This document shows, one piece after another, positions 44,801 through 53,549 of a stretch of 64,000 bases of DNA. Under the pieces are notes generated by a model. The model made no database searches. It was given only the letters and a program-made list of their open reading frames with translations, and was not told the origin of the DNA. Position numbers and translations under genes: made by a program. Within the stretch, counting starts at the first letter, position 1. Each line of letters opens with the position of its first letter. Source of the DNA: Aquimarina amphilecti (lineage in GTDB: Bacteria; Bacteroidota; Bacteroidia; Flavobacteriales; Flavobacteriaceae); NCBI RefSeq assembly GCF_900109375.1, contig NZ_FOAB01000002.1, positions 62,001 to 126,000 on the forward strand, written 5' to 3'.

Positions 44801-45469
44801 GGTATCAAAAATTTCCTTAAATATTCCTTGGACACCTATTTACGAGGTCGTGCCTTTAGTTTTAAACCCGAACGTTCTTTAATAAATGTAGAAACAGGTG
44901 GTTACATATGGTATCGAAAAGGATCTATGATTATGTACGAATTACAAGATATTATTGGCGAAGAAAAAATCAATACTGCTTTAAAAGGATTCTTAGATGA
45001 GTACAAAAATTTCGAAAAGGGAGTCTATCCTACTTCAGAAAATTTATATGATGCAATTTATCGTGTAACCCCAGATTCTCTTAAGTATGCTGTAGAAGAT
45101 GGTTTTAAGGAGATTGTTCTTTATGAAAATAGAATCAGAAAGGCCAAAACCAAGAAATTAGATAATGGCACATACGAAACTACATTTACTGTAGATTCTA
45201 AAAAAATCTATTATGATGATGAAGGGAAAGAAGAACGCACGGACGATAAAACAAATTATATAGAAATTGGACTATTTGGTGAAGACATTGTAGACGATCA
45301 AGAAGTGCCTCTTAAAAATCCTTATTATCTAGAGCGAAAATGGTTACAACCAGGTGAGAATACATTTACCATTATAACGGATAAAAAACCTGAAAAGGCA
45401 GGAATTGACCCGTACAACAAATTAATAGATAGAAATTCTAATGATAACTTAGGAGGAATTGAAGAATAA
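41870..45469 (+). CDS. ABC transporter permease fused to M1 family aminopeptidase
   Basis: A 1199-residue fusion. Residues about 1-590 hold around 12 membrane segments of an ABC-2-type permease; the C-terminal half, from about 610, is an M1 metallopeptidase with zinc motif HEVAHQWWGH (His935, Glu936, His939) and a downstream Glu in SETLAEYSS. With the ATPase before it, this is an ABC-transporter/peptidase pair known in Bacteroidetes and some Proteobacteria. The peptidase probably acts in the periplasm on peptides that are being exported or imported; the substrate is unknown. Confidence 0.93.
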   Translation: MKEIFLFELQYRFRRPATWIYAGLGLLMAGLWAYFQESSNAQFVNSPNNIAEIIGPISVISIFFYAAIMGVPIFRDQDHKTAQTYFTFPITQKSYVLGRFFGSFTIVSLLNIFIVLGTIIGFTMGLFAERPDYGEYDVFNMSSYLLPFLFILEINAFLIGSLFFCLMAFFKKMPIIYLGGIFLFLLYSISGNFLSSLDNQWLTIYLDPFGGRAFSFVKKYWSINELNTNQLPIYGKFLLNRMIWLVLGFVLFLITLFKFDYKKFLVSGKKEGKVKNDKFIPSIINPINQIFNKKTERANLFSLSKIEFLSIVKDPVFIVLIIIGVILSLITIFNANEIYGTPNLPLTRFVTTYISGGISLLSIVILIIYSGEAVHRTRKNKTFVFYDALPINNTSLYFSKVISLIGVAIILAFVNIIIGILFQTFNGYFGYELGMSVIYNFALIIPSFITTIFLCFFIHVLLNNKFLGHFIIILIYIGLPLLVTLGFKSSNPLLIFTGSTPIFLSDLNGFGHYMFGNFMLSLYWALMMAILLVIGTLLWNRGFFSSAKERLTLAKRRLNFKMVGALMMVIIAFISVAGYSYYNLKVLNTIEDGDFFNEIAANAEKKYARLINQAHPQVTDLKAYIDVFPETRGLKAKGEFKIINNYNNPIDTLLLNVQYPSEHAKLGEITYNGVTLKAVVSDTVNRMYFYKLPQTLQPEGTASLSISMSSETKGFANSMETQVLNNGTFLNSSIFPSFHYDRSLSDNGIRKKYGLEKLDYLFPPRTDSTALKKNLFNEDANYINFEAVVSTSSDQIAIAPGKLVKEWKENDRSYFHYDLESQTDLFFNVVSARYDIERSSWTAPSGKKVDIEIYHSPKHKRNLEHFINGVKVALEYCSKNFYEYPNSVIRVVEFPAHSTFAQSFVTTIPYSEDFGFAADFDKAEDFNYAFRVTAHEVAHQWWGHIVTPSKTSGANIISETLAEYSSLMTMKKQYGENGIKNFLKYSLDTYLRGRAFSFKPERSLINVETGGYIWYRKGSMIMYELQDIIGEEKINTALKGFLDEYKNFEKGVYPTSENLYDAIYRVTPDSLKYAVEDGFKEIVLYENRIRKAKTKKLDNGTYETTFTVDSKKIYYDDEGKEERTDDKTNYIEIGLFGEDIVDDQEVPLKNPYYLERKWLQPGENTFTIITDKKPEKAGIDPYNKLIDRNSNDNLGGIEE

Positions 45470-45539
45470 GACATTCTAATATCTTATTCTTCAAAATAAT
45501 TAGGATATTTCTAGCAAAAATTTAGTTAGTTAAATGCCG

Positions 45540-45586
45540 AAAATCACGATATGAAACACTAGTTTCGATCGTGATTTTCTTTTTTT
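45540..45586 (+). terminator. Terminator after the ABC-M1 operon
   Basis: Long stem AAAATCACGAT/ATCGTGATTTT (45540-45550 with 45568-45578) plus an inner GAAAC/GTTTC hairpin, followed by CTTTTTTT. It ends the ABC-M1 transcript. Confidence 0.8.
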
Positions 45587-45707
45587 AGCACTTTGTAACA
45601 ATTTATTCTACCATCCGTCTTCTTGGTATATTTATTGATCAGGCAACCATTATAGATTTATTTGCGTCTATATAAATACATACATCAAAAAACGAAATCA
45701 TCAAATC

Positions 45708-47216
45708 ATGAATATCAAAAAACTTACAGTAGTATCAACAATTCTTTTATCAAGCTTAGCTTTATCAGCACAAACTATTAGCTCTACGATAATTGACAAA
45801 AAAACCAACGAACCAATTCCTTATGCTACCATACAACTATCAGAGCATAAAGGAATCATTACTAATGAAGAAGGAAAATTTAGCATAGCTCTGGATGAGC
45901 AACTAAAACAAATAGATTCTATTTATATTTCTTCTATGGGATATCAAAAAATTGGTATTGCATTAAACACTATTACAGATAGCATCATCTATATTGAACC
46001 CAAAGCCATAGAATTAAGTGGTGTTTTTATTTCCAATAAGAACCTAAGCATTGATGAGATTATAGACAATGTAAAAGAGAGTGTAAATCAAAATTACAGT
46101 AAAGATTTATCTCATAAAAAACTTTTTTACCGACAGTCTGATTTTAGTGATCTTAATAGAATGAATATCAAATTCAAGAAATCAACTATAAAAGAATTTA
46201 ACAAGAAGTTTATAGATAGTGTAATTTCTATAATTCCAAGAAAATCGGCTTATTACACAGAAGCATTATGTGATCTATACGGTAATTTTGACAAACAAAA
46301 GCTTAACATAATAAAAGGTGCAGAATTATATGACAAAAGCAATGATGGATCTATGGAAGCATTATCTGAAAAATTAGAAGATATTTTAAAGAAGAATGTA
46401 AAACCAAATTCTTATTTAAAAATTAAATCTGGATGGATATTAGGCACTAAAGTACAAATGGATTCTATTTTTGATGCTAACGAAGAAGCCGCCGAAGTAA
46501 AAAGTGAGGTAGAAAAACCTAATAAAAATCAAGAAAACTATTTTCTTAACTATAGAAAATCATCTCTAAAGGACCTTTTATCAAGCATGTTCTTCCAAGA
46601 AGACTCTAAATTAAACTTTATTGATAAATCCGGGCGATATAAATTTGAATTAATAGATTATACTACTATAGATGACAGCAGTGTATACATTATTAATTTT
46701 GAACCTAAGAGAGGTGCTGATTTTAAAGGAACTATCTATGTAAACACTCAAGATTTTGCAATTATGAGAGTTGATTATGAAAATGTAAAAAACCTAAAGA
46801 ACTTCGGTTTACTTGGGATTAGCTTTCACGATACAATGTATAAAGGAAAAACAATCTTTACGAAAGGTGCTGATGGAAAATATAGCGTTCGATACATCGA
46901 AAAAACAAGAGGAAATGTTTTTGGTATTGACAGACCTCTTAAAATCATTGAAAAAAACAAATTCGTAAAAGGTAGACGAAAACAAAATGAACTATCTCTA
47001 GGGTTGGATATTGGCGCTGGTGAAATCAGCAAATATGAAGTAGTAATTTTTGATTCTCAACCAATTACTGAAGGTGAGTATCAAAGCAGTAAAGAAAACA
47101 AAAGTATCAAACCACAATACCTGTCCAAATACGATCCAGAATTTTGGAAAGGACATAACATTATTGAACCAAATACTGCTATTAAGCAATTCACTGCAAT
47201 AGAAGGGGAATCATAG
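45708..47216 (+). CDS. Carboxypeptidase-regulatory-like domain protein (paralogue 1)
   Basis: A 502-residue exported protein with a signal peptide (1-22, ending SAQ) and an N-terminal CarboxypepD_reg-like (Ig-like) domain (about 23-105; TISSTIIDKKTNEPIPYATIQL). The C-terminal ~390 residues form a uniform beta-rich domain without a named match. It is a clear paralogue of the next gene, of exactly the same length, with long near-identical stretches such as FWKGHNIIEPNTAIKQF. Possible role in the outer membrane or surface; unknown. Confidence 0.75.
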   Translation: MNIKKLTVVSTILLSSLALSAQTISSTIIDKKTNEPIPYATIQLSEHKGIITNEEGKFSIALDEQLKQIDSIYISSMGYQKIGIALNTITDSIIYIEPKAIELSGVFISNKNLSIDEIIDNVKESVNQNYSKDLSHKKLFYRQSDFSDLNRMNIKFKKSTIKEFNKKFIDSVISIIPRKSAYYTEALCDLYGNFDKQKLNIIKGAELYDKSNDGSMEALSEKLEDILKKNVKPNSYLKIKSGWILGTKVQMDSIFDANEEAAEVKSEVEKPNKNQENYFLNYRKSSLKDLLSSMFFQEDSKLNFIDKSGRYKFELIDYTTIDDSSVYIINFEPKRGADFKGTIYVNTQDFAIMRVDYENVKNLKNFGLLGISFHDTMYKGKTIFTKGADGKYSVRYIEKTRGNVFGIDRPLKIIEKNKFVKGRRKQNELSLGLDIGAGEISKYEVVIFDSQPITEGEYQSSKENKSIKPQYLSKYDPEFWKGHNIIEPNTAIKQFTAIEGES

Positions 47217-47356
47217 AGCAATTGGGACTAGATCGCGATTAAGAGTTCTAGTTAGTATTATTATAAATAAAAAGATTCTTATTAATTTTAAGTAATTCAT
47301 CTCTTTTGTTGTTATAAATCAGTAAGTATATCGTCTTATTTTAAGAATATATTACC

Positions 47357-47416
47357 ATAATAGTATAGTTTTTCGTCGTAACTATGTAATACATATGATG
47401 AAAACTATACTATTAT
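47357..47416. repeat. Long inverted repeat upstream of paralogue 2
   Basis: Perfect 16-bp arms (47357-47372 with 47401-47416) enclose a 28-base loop that itself contains TATGT/ACATA (47383-47387 with 47391-47395). It ends 28 bases before the start codon at 47445. It could be a leader hairpin or an operator; it is absent in front of paralogue 1. Confidence 0.55.
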
Positions 47417-47444
47417 CGTGTAATTTTACCAATCTACTGATCCT

Positions 47445-48953
47445 ATGAAAATGAATAAGATTGTATTATTAACCCTTGGTATATGGATGATTGCCGTCTC
47501 GATAAAAGCTCAAACTATAAGCTCTAAGGTATTTGATAAGAAAACGAATCAGCCAATTCCCTATGCTACCATTCAGATTGGAGAAAATCAAGGCGTAGTT
47601 ACAAATGAAGAAGGAAGTTTTAATATTACCTTAGACGAAATTCAATCAAAAATTGACTCTATCTATATTTCTTCAATGGGATATTCTACAGTAGGAGTTG
47701 CAGTACAAAATATTACCGATAGTATTATCTACATTGAACCAAAAGCAATAGAATTAAAAAGCGTTTTTATCTCCAATAAGGATCTGGACATTGATGATAT
47801 TATTGATAATGTAGACGATAATATGGAAGATAATTATAGATCAGATCTTTCCAAAAACAGATTGTTTTTTAGAGAAACCAATACCAATTATATAAAAAAA
47901 ATGGATATTGAGTTTAAAAAATCTACCATAGAAGAGATTGATGAAAAACTTGTCGATAGCATATCCAGAGTGATTCCTAGAAATTCCGTTTTTTATGCTG
48001 AAGCATTATGTGACTTTTATGGTAATACAGATAAACAAAAACTTAATGTAATTAAAGGAGCTAGATTATACGACAAAAACAACAACGGATCTATAGAAGG
48101 AGTCTTTAAGAAGATGGAGAAAATCTTTAAGGACAATGTAAAGCCTAATTCTTACATAAAGATAAGATCAGGACTCTTTAGCCAAAAAGTACAGGTAGAC
48201 TCTATCCTAAAGGCTAATCAGGATGCCAAAGATATAGCAGATGGAATCGAAAACCCTAAGGAAAATTTCTTCTTCAAATCCAGAAAAATGAACCTTAAGA
48301 ACCTCTTTAACGAAACATTTTATCAATCAGATACTAAATTGAATGTGATTAAAAATTCGGGTAGATATATTTTTGAACGAGTAGATTATACCATTTTAGG
48401 TGATGTTGGAGTATATGTGATCAAATTCACCCCTAAACGAAGAGGAGATTTTAAAGGAACCATCTATGTAAATACCGAAGATTTTGCAATTGTAAGAATC
48501 GATTATAAAAATGTTAAACGATTACGCAGTTTTAATTTATTAGGTGTTAGTTTTGAAGAAAATGGATATAGTGGTACCACTATTTTCAAGAAAGGTTCTG
48601 ATGGCAAATATGGTGTAAAGTTTATCGAAAAAGTTACTGAAAACAAATTTGGAGTTGATAGGCCATTAAGCATCATTGAAAAAAACAAATATGTTAAAGG
48701 AAGGAACAAGCAAAATCAACTTTCGCTAAATCTCGATGTGATTAGTTATGCTAAAAATAAGTATGAAATAATTGTTTTTGATTCTAAAAGTATTACCGAA
48801 ACTGAATATAGGAATAGTAAGGAAAATAAGAATGTACAATCTACTTATTTGTCTAAATATGATCCAAATTTCTGGAAAGGATATAACATTATAGAACCTA
48901 ATACTGCAATCAAGCAATTTAAGGCGATAGAAGAAGCAATAGAAGATGAGTAA
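47445..48953 (+). CDS. Carboxypeptidase-regulatory-like domain protein (paralogue 2)
   Basis: A 502-residue exported protein, tandem duplicate of the preceding gene, with signal peptide (ending SIKAQ) and the same Ig-like domain (TISSKVFDKKTNQPIPYATIQ). The two proteins stay collinear from end to end. Four bases separate its stop from the stop of the convergent lipoprotein gene. Confidence 0.75.
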   Translation: MKMNKIVLLTLGIWMIAVSIKAQTISSKVFDKKTNQPIPYATIQIGENQGVVTNEEGSFNITLDEIQSKIDSIYISSMGYSTVGVAVQNITDSIIYIEPKAIELKSVFISNKDLDIDDIIDNVDDNMEDNYRSDLSKNRLFFRETNTNYIKKMDIEFKKSTIEEIDEKLVDSISRVIPRNSVFYAEALCDFYGNTDKQKLNVIKGARLYDKNNNGSIEGVFKKMEKIFKDNVKPNSYIKIRSGLFSQKVQVDSILKANQDAKDIADGIENPKENFFFKSRKMNLKNLFNETFYQSDTKLNVIKNSGRYIFERVDYTILGDVGVYVIKFTPKRRGDFKGTIYVNTEDFAIVRIDYKNVKRLRSFNLLGVSFEENGYSGTTIFKKGSDGKYGVKFIEKVTENKFGVDRPLSIIEKNKYVKGRNKQNQLSLNLDVISYAKNKYEIIVFDSKSITETEYRNSKENKNVQSTYLSKYDPNFWKGYNIIEPNTAIKQFKAIEEAIEDE

Positions 48954-48957
48954 AATG

Positions 48958-49356
48958 TTATTCTATTAATTTTAATGTCTTTAACAGTGCTTCAAAATAA
49001 AAGTCTTCTTGTTCTGAAATAATCACAGTCTTATAAGCAGTATTTTTAAGAACATAATAAGATGAGGATTCTATATCCAGACCCTTTTGATGTGAATCTA
49101 CAATTTCTTGAATGAAATCATTGATTAACAATACCTCATCATACGTAATCTCTCGTCTCAATGTTGGTTGATCACTTTTATACACTAAATAATCATCTCT
49201 AAAGCTAATAGATTTCTTTATACTACCGAATTCGTTAAACTCGAAAGTAAAATCCTGAGAAGCAAATATCTTATTAACATTTTCCACGCTAGGTTCTACA
49301 TTACGAGCACATCCAATACTAATCAGATAACATATTATCAATAAAGCTTTTTTCAT
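48958..49356 (-). CDS. Small lipoprotein of unknown function
   Basis: Start chosen at 49356, giving a lipoprotein signal peptide MKKALLIICYLISIGC (Cys16) and a 132-residue protein. The remainder alternates beta strands and short helices with no motif I recognise. It is the last gene before the convergent paralogue 2. Confidence 0.65.
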   Translation of the reverse strand: MKKALLIICYLISIGCARNVEPSVENVNKIFASQDFTFEFNEFGSIKKSISFRDDYLVYKSDQPTLRREITYDEVLLINDFIQEIVDSHQKGLDIESSSYYVLKNTAYKTVIISEQEDFYFEALLKTLKLIE

Positions 49357-49402
49357 AAATCTATATTGTAATTCTAAAATACAAAAGAGTTTACTGTAAG
49401 AC

Positions 49403-49438
49403 AATAAAAAAGGTATTGATCAGAACATCAATACCTTT
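49403..49438 (-). terminator. Rho-independent terminator
   Basis: Stem AAAGGTATTGAT/ATCAATACCTTT (49409-49420 with 49427-49438) around six bases; on the minus strand it is followed by TTTTTATT. It ends the transcript of the gene at 49482-50093. Confidence 0.8.
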
Positions 49439-49481
49439 ATAGTTTTATATAAAACCAATTAACATTATTGGAATTATTATG

Positions 49482-50093
49482 TTATTTCGAAGCTAATCTT
49501 TTAATAGAATTTTCGAAATCTACATTTTCAAGATTACTTATCAGTAGTCCTATACCTCCAGATCTAGAAGCGACAATATATTCCGCTTGATATTTCTTTT
49601 CTAGTTTATATCCTTTTAGATATTTTAACTTTACAATTTTTGAGGTTGGAGTAAAGAAAAATCTTCCGTGGATTCTTTTATAACGAACTTCTTGGCTAAG
49701 TGCTTCGTCCTTTAGTTGTCTACTTAAAGCCTCTACCACTGTAGCAGCTCTATGCTCATCTAATTGAAAATAATCGCAAGCATAAATAAACACATAATTC
49801 TCCACATTTTTCTCATCAACAAAAAGTTGGAAATCAACATTTTTGTCCTCAATTTTTTTCAATTCCTCTAATGCAATCTTTTTAAATTTAGGGCTATCCT
49901 TAAGAGAATCCAGTCTAGTTTTAAATTGACCTGGACTTGTTTTTTCATACCCCTTCGTAAGCATTATTGTATTCTTACGAAATTCGATTGTGTTTTTTGA
50001 GAAACTTGAAAATTTGGTTTTCTGCTTACCTCCCTCGAAATATTGACATCCGGTCAGAAGGATTACAGTTAATAATAGTAGAATTTTTTTCAT
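49482..50093 (-). CDS. Lipoprotein of unknown function
   Basis: A 203-residue lipoprotein with lipobox LLTGC (Cys16, followed by QYFEGG). The mature part is Lys-rich and shows alpha/beta pattern (FQLFVDEKNVENYVFIYACDYF) without a motif I recognise. It is downstream of hemF by about 160 bases, which include a -7-like box (minus-strand TATTTTTG at 50227-50220), so it has probably its own promoter. Confidence 0.7.
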   Translation of the reverse strand: MKKILLLLTVILLTGCQYFEGGKQKTKFSSFSKNTIEFRKNTIMLTKGYEKTSPGQFKTRLDSLKDSPKFKKIALEELKKIEDKNVDFQLFVDEKNVENYVFIYACDYFQLDEHRAATVVEALSRQLKDEALSQEVRYKRIHGRFFFTPTSKIVKLKYLKGYKLEKKYQAEYIVASRSGGIGLLISNLENVDFENSIKRLASK

Positions 50094-50219
50094 AGGGTTC
50101 TGGGTGTTAATTGGTTAAAAATTTATTACTAAGCCCCATAAGTGCGTGCAATATAATAAAAAAAACCTTATTATCAACACTTTATCCTAATTTTTATGCA
50201 TTTTAACGAACTAAAATTT

Positions 50220-50227
50220 CAAAAATA
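50220..50227 (-). promoter_or_regulatory. -7-like box before the lipoprotein gene at 49482
   Basis: Minus-strand TATTTTTG, a perfect TAnnTTTG, about 127 bases before the start codon at 50093. No matching TTG was found upstream, which lies inside hemF. Confidence 0.3.
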
Positions 50228-50254
50228 CCGGTTTTTAACTTCTTTTTCGTAGGA

Positions 50255-51157
50255 TTACACCCACTCTATTGGATTCTTTAAAATTTCTAGTAACCGTGAT
50301 TCTTCGGTACCTGATTCTGGTTGATGGTCATATTTCCATTGAACCTGCGGAGGTAAACTCATCAATATACTTTCAATTCTACCATTTGTTTTTAATCCAA
50401 AAAGTGTACCCTTATCGTGTACCAAATTAAACTCTACATATCGTCCACGTCGAATTTCTTGCCAATCTTTTTGAAGATCTGAATAGTCCATTTCTTTTCT
50501 TCTTTCCACAATAGGAATGTAGGCTTCCAAAAAGCTATTGCCTACTTCAGTAACAAAATTATACCAATTTTGCATAGTCATTTTCTCTGTTTTTTTACAA
50601 TAATCAAAAAACAGACCTCCTACTCCACGACCTTCGTTTCTATGTGCATTATAAAAATACTCATCACATTTTTTCTTATACAAAGGATAAAATTCAGGAT
50701 TGTGTTTATCACACGCTATTTTAGATACTTGATGAAAATGTTTCGCATCCTCATCAAACAAATAATAAGGAGTAAGATCTTGACCACCACCAAACCAACT
50801 ATCTACAATAGGGCCATCAGAATCATACATTTCGAAATATCGCCAATTAGCGTGCACTGTTGGTACCATAGGGTTTTTCGGATGTAAAACTAAAGATAGT
50901 CCACAAGCAAAAAAATCTACATCACCGACATTAAAATAACTTTGCATCGCTTTAGGCAATTTCCCATGAACTCCAGAAATATTAACTCCTCCTTTTTCAA
51001 AAACTTCCCCATTTTCTATCACTCGTGTTCGACCTCCTCCTCCTTCTGGTCGTTTCCAAATATCCTCCTTAAATTGAGCATGGCCATCTATGTTTTCTAT
51101 ACCTGCAGTAATAGTATCTTGTAATTCTTGTATATATTGATAAAATTTTTCTTTCAT
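50255..51157 (-). CDS. hemF: Oxygen-dependent coproporphyrinogen III oxidase
   Basis: Oxidatively decarboxylates coproporphyrinogen III to protoporphyrinogen IX using oxygen. The 300-residue protein has the conserved stretches GGVNISGVHGKLP, VHANWRYFEM, WFGGGQDLTPYY and GRYVEFNLVHDKGT(L)FGL typical of HemF. It is the last hem gene of the operon and 3 bases after the EI24-type gene. Presence of HemF indicates aerobic haem synthesis. Confidence 0.97.
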   Translation of the reverse strand: MKEKFYQYIQELQDTITAGIENIDGHAQFKEDIWKRPEGGGGRTRVIENGEVFEKGGVNISGVHGKLPKAMQSYFNVGDVDFFACGLSLVLHPKNPMVPTVHANWRYFEMYDSDGPIVDSWFGGGQDLTPYYLFDEDAKHFHQVSKIACDKHNPEFYPLYKKKCDEYFYNAHRNEGRGVGGLFFDYCKKTEKMTMQNWYNFVTEVGNSFLEAYIPIVERRKEMDYSDLQKDWQEIRRGRYVEFNLVHDKGTLFGLKTNGRIESILMSLPPQVQWKYDHQPESGTEESRLLEILKNPIEWV

Positions 51158-51160
51158 CTC

Positions 51161-51952
51161 TTATGCTTCAATTTTAGAAACTTTTTGTTTAGTATCTACC
51201 CTGATAAGACCCTCTCTATCTAATATTTTAACTGTTTCTGAAGATGCAGCAACTACAGAGATTGGTAACGTTATTATAAATCCTATTATAGGTATAAATA
51301 GCATTAACATAAATACGATACCATTACCAATAGCCATCCCTCTATTCTTTCTAACAAATTCAATACTATCCTTATACTTAAAATGACGTTCCATAGTGTA
51401 ATCTATATTACCAAAACCAACATAGTAAGCCTGTACCGCAAAGATTAATATAGTAGCCAATATTCCTATCACAGGAATAATACTCAGAATAAGTAATGGA
51501 ATAATAAACAGTAATTCTCTAAATAAATTTCTAACATTGATACGAATACCTCTCATCAATTGCTGTCTAAACGAAGTATTTCTATGTTCATGATTAGCGT
51601 GTTTATCTCCTAAAAGATGTGCCTCTACTTTTTCTGAAACTGGGCTCATAAAAGGAGCGGATAACGCCATAACTATATGCTTATACAATACCAATCCTAA
51701 CGCCAATATTAATAAAATACTAAAATATTTACTGATCACCGCAAATGTCTCTGAGCCCCAATCCCAAACCCAGGCTTTTGCTATCACACTTCCTAAAGGA
51801 TCAGATAAAAACCAAGCTAAAGTCATAAATAGAATTCCCGTTAAAACACTAATAAGGATGGGAATAGCGAAGTATTTCCATAAACCTAATTTTGATATTA
51901 ATGCAAAACCTCCAAAATACGCTTTGATACCGCTAATTATATTTTTGATCAT
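51161..51952 (-). CDS. EI24/CysZ-like membrane protein
   Basis: A 263-residue membrane protein with about four to six hydrophobic segments and the family-typical stretch IPVIGILATILIFAVQAYYVGFGNIDYTMERH, which matches the EI24/CysZ superfamily (Etoposide-induced 2.4). CysZ is a sulfate transporter in E. coli, but other members are of unknown role. It is placed inside the haem operon, 3 bases before hemF. Confidence 0.8.
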   Translation of the reverse strand: MIKNIISGIKAYFGGFALISKLGLWKYFAIPILISVLTGILFMTLAWFLSDPLGSVIAKAWVWDWGSETFAVISKYFSILLILALGLVLYKHIVMALSAPFMSPVSEKVEAHLLGDKHANHEHRNTSFRQQLMRGIRINVRNLFRELLFIIPLLILSIIPVIGILATILIFAVQAYYVGFGNIDYTMERHFKYKDSIEFVRKNRGMAIGNGIVFMLMLFIPIIGFIITLPISVVAASSETVKILDREGLIRVDTKQKVSKIEA

Positions 51953-52033
51953 AATATGATAATTTGATTAACTCCTAATAAGTAGTAGTTTTAACAGTTT
52001 TGTTTCAAAATTCTTGTATATTTTCTAATGTTA

Positions 52034-52522
52034 TTACTCTAAGAGATATACTAAATCATTAGAAAAACGGACTGTATCTTCAATTTTTATTACCAATTTG
52101 GCTTGCGTTACTTTGTCTTCTATAAAAGCAATTACTTCGGGTTCTATAACATCTTTAAGTTCTTTAAAATATTCTCTCCCTAATTGATTGTTATGTAAAT
52201 CCATTGCTTTAGGAATATCTTCATTAGGCGCTAATTTCTCATGTAATGTAGTCACCTTATCCGACCATGTAATAGCCTTAATTTCATCTTTAGAAATATC
52301 AAATACTTTCTGACAAATCAACACATTCCATATTGCATGTCTAAATGCATTTGCTTTTCCATTTTTATGATGGCTTTTTCCATATAAAGAATCGCATATA
52401 ACTAATGTTCTTTTAGTAGCTCTCAATGTCGGGAATATATACCGTGGCTTTTTAAACATCAAGCCCGCAATCTTAAATAATTGCCAGAAATTAAACTTCC
52501 TAATCAGGCTTCTAATTTTCAT
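52034..52522 (-). CDS. DUF6973 domain protein in the haem operon
   Basis: A 162-residue soluble protein. The [14 protein letters not shown] stretch, the acidic TLHEKLAPN segment and [12 protein letters not shown] match the DUF6973 pattern, whose conserved His/Glu/Asp residues suggest a metal site; no activity is known. It overlaps the hemE stop by 11 bases and is followed after 81 bases by the EI24-type gene. Confidence 0.75.
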   Translation of the reverse strand: MKIRSLIRKFNFWQLFKIAGLMFKKPRYIFPTLRATKRTLVICDSLYGKSHHKNGKANAFRHAIWNVLICQKVFDISKDEIKAITWSDKVTTLHEKLAPNEDIPKAMDLHNNQLGREYFKELKDVIEPEVIAFIEDKVTQAKLVIKIEDTVRFSNDLVYLLE

Positions 52523-53549
52523 TTTTTACCTGATACTCTTTTACCGCATCTACAAAAGCTCTGGCATTTTCTACAGGAATATTAGGCAAAATCCCATGCC
52601 CTAAATTTGCTATATATCGATCTTTACCAAATTCGTCAATCATTTGTTTTACCATCTTTTTTATGTCTGATGGAGGAGACAATAATCGAGACGGATCAAA
52701 ATTTCCTTGTAATGTTATATTTCCTCCGGTGAGGTATCTAGCATTTCTTGCCGAACAAGTCCAATCTACTCCAAGTGCTGCAGCTCCAGAATTTGCCATT
52801 TCGTTTAATGCGAACCAACAACCTTTACCAAATACAATTACTTCTGTTTCATCTTTTAGCGCATCTACAATCTGCTGAATATATTTCCAAGAAAACTCTT
52901 GATAATCTACAGGAGAGAGCATTCCTCCCCAACTATCAAATACCTGAACAGCATTTACTCCAGTCGCTACTTTTTTCTTTAAATATGCAATTGTAGTATC
53001 TGTAATCTTTTGTAACAACTGATGTGCAGCTTTTGGTTGTGTAAAACAAAAAGCTTTTGCTTTATCAAAATTCTTAGAACCTTGTCCTTGCACCGCATAA
53101 CACAATATAGTCCAGGGTGATCCTGCAAAGCCAATAAGAGGGACTCTATTATCGAGTTTTTCTTTTGTCAAAGAGATCGCATCCATAACATATCCAAGTT
53201 CTTCATCAATGTTAGGAACGATCACCTGATCTACATCTGCTTGAGATCGAATTGGATTTGGCAACCAAGGACCTATACCATCTTTCATCTCCACCTCGAT
53301 ATTCATAGCCTGTGGAATTACAAGAATGTCACTAAATAAAATTGCCGCATCAGGCCCAATAATATCGATAGGTTGTACCGTAATTTCCGATGCCAATTCT
53401 GGTGTTCTACATCTTGTAAAGAAATCATACTTCTTCTTTAACGCCATGAATTCTGGTAAATATCTTCCTGCTTGACGCATCATCCAAACTGGAGGTCGAT
53501 CTACAGTTTCTCCTTTTAAAGCTTTAAGAAATAAATCGTTTTTTATCAT
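52512..53549 (-). CDS. hemE: Uroporphyrinogen decarboxylase
   Basis: Decarboxylates uroporphyrinogen III to coproporphyrinogen III. The 345-residue protein carries the N-terminal [15 protein letters not shown], the mid-section GFAGSPWTI(L) and the substrate-site motif NLGHGILPN. It overlaps hemD by 4 bases. No irregularity. Confidence 0.98.
   Translation of the reverse strand: MIKNDLFLKALKGETVDRPPVWMMRQAGRYLPEFMALKKKYDFFTRCRTPELASEITVQPIDIIGPDAAILFSDILVIPQAMNIEVEMKDGIGPWLPNPIRSQADVDQVIVPNIDEELGYVMDAISLTKEKLDNRVPLIGFAGSPWTILCYAVQGQGSKNFDKAKAFCFTQPKAAHQLLQKITDTTIAYLKKKVATGVNAVQVFDSWGGMLSPVDYQEFSWKYIQQIVDALKDETEVIVFGKGCWFALNEMANSGAAALGVDWTCSARNARYLTGGNITLQGNFDPSRLLSPPSDIKKMVKQMIDEFGKDRYIANLGHGILPNIPVENARAFVDAVKEYQVKNEN

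Noticed and set aside
50570-51124. Two + strand frames within hemF
   Set aside because: Antisense of highly conserved hemF coding sequence; composition (His/Ile/Phe runs) is not protein-like.
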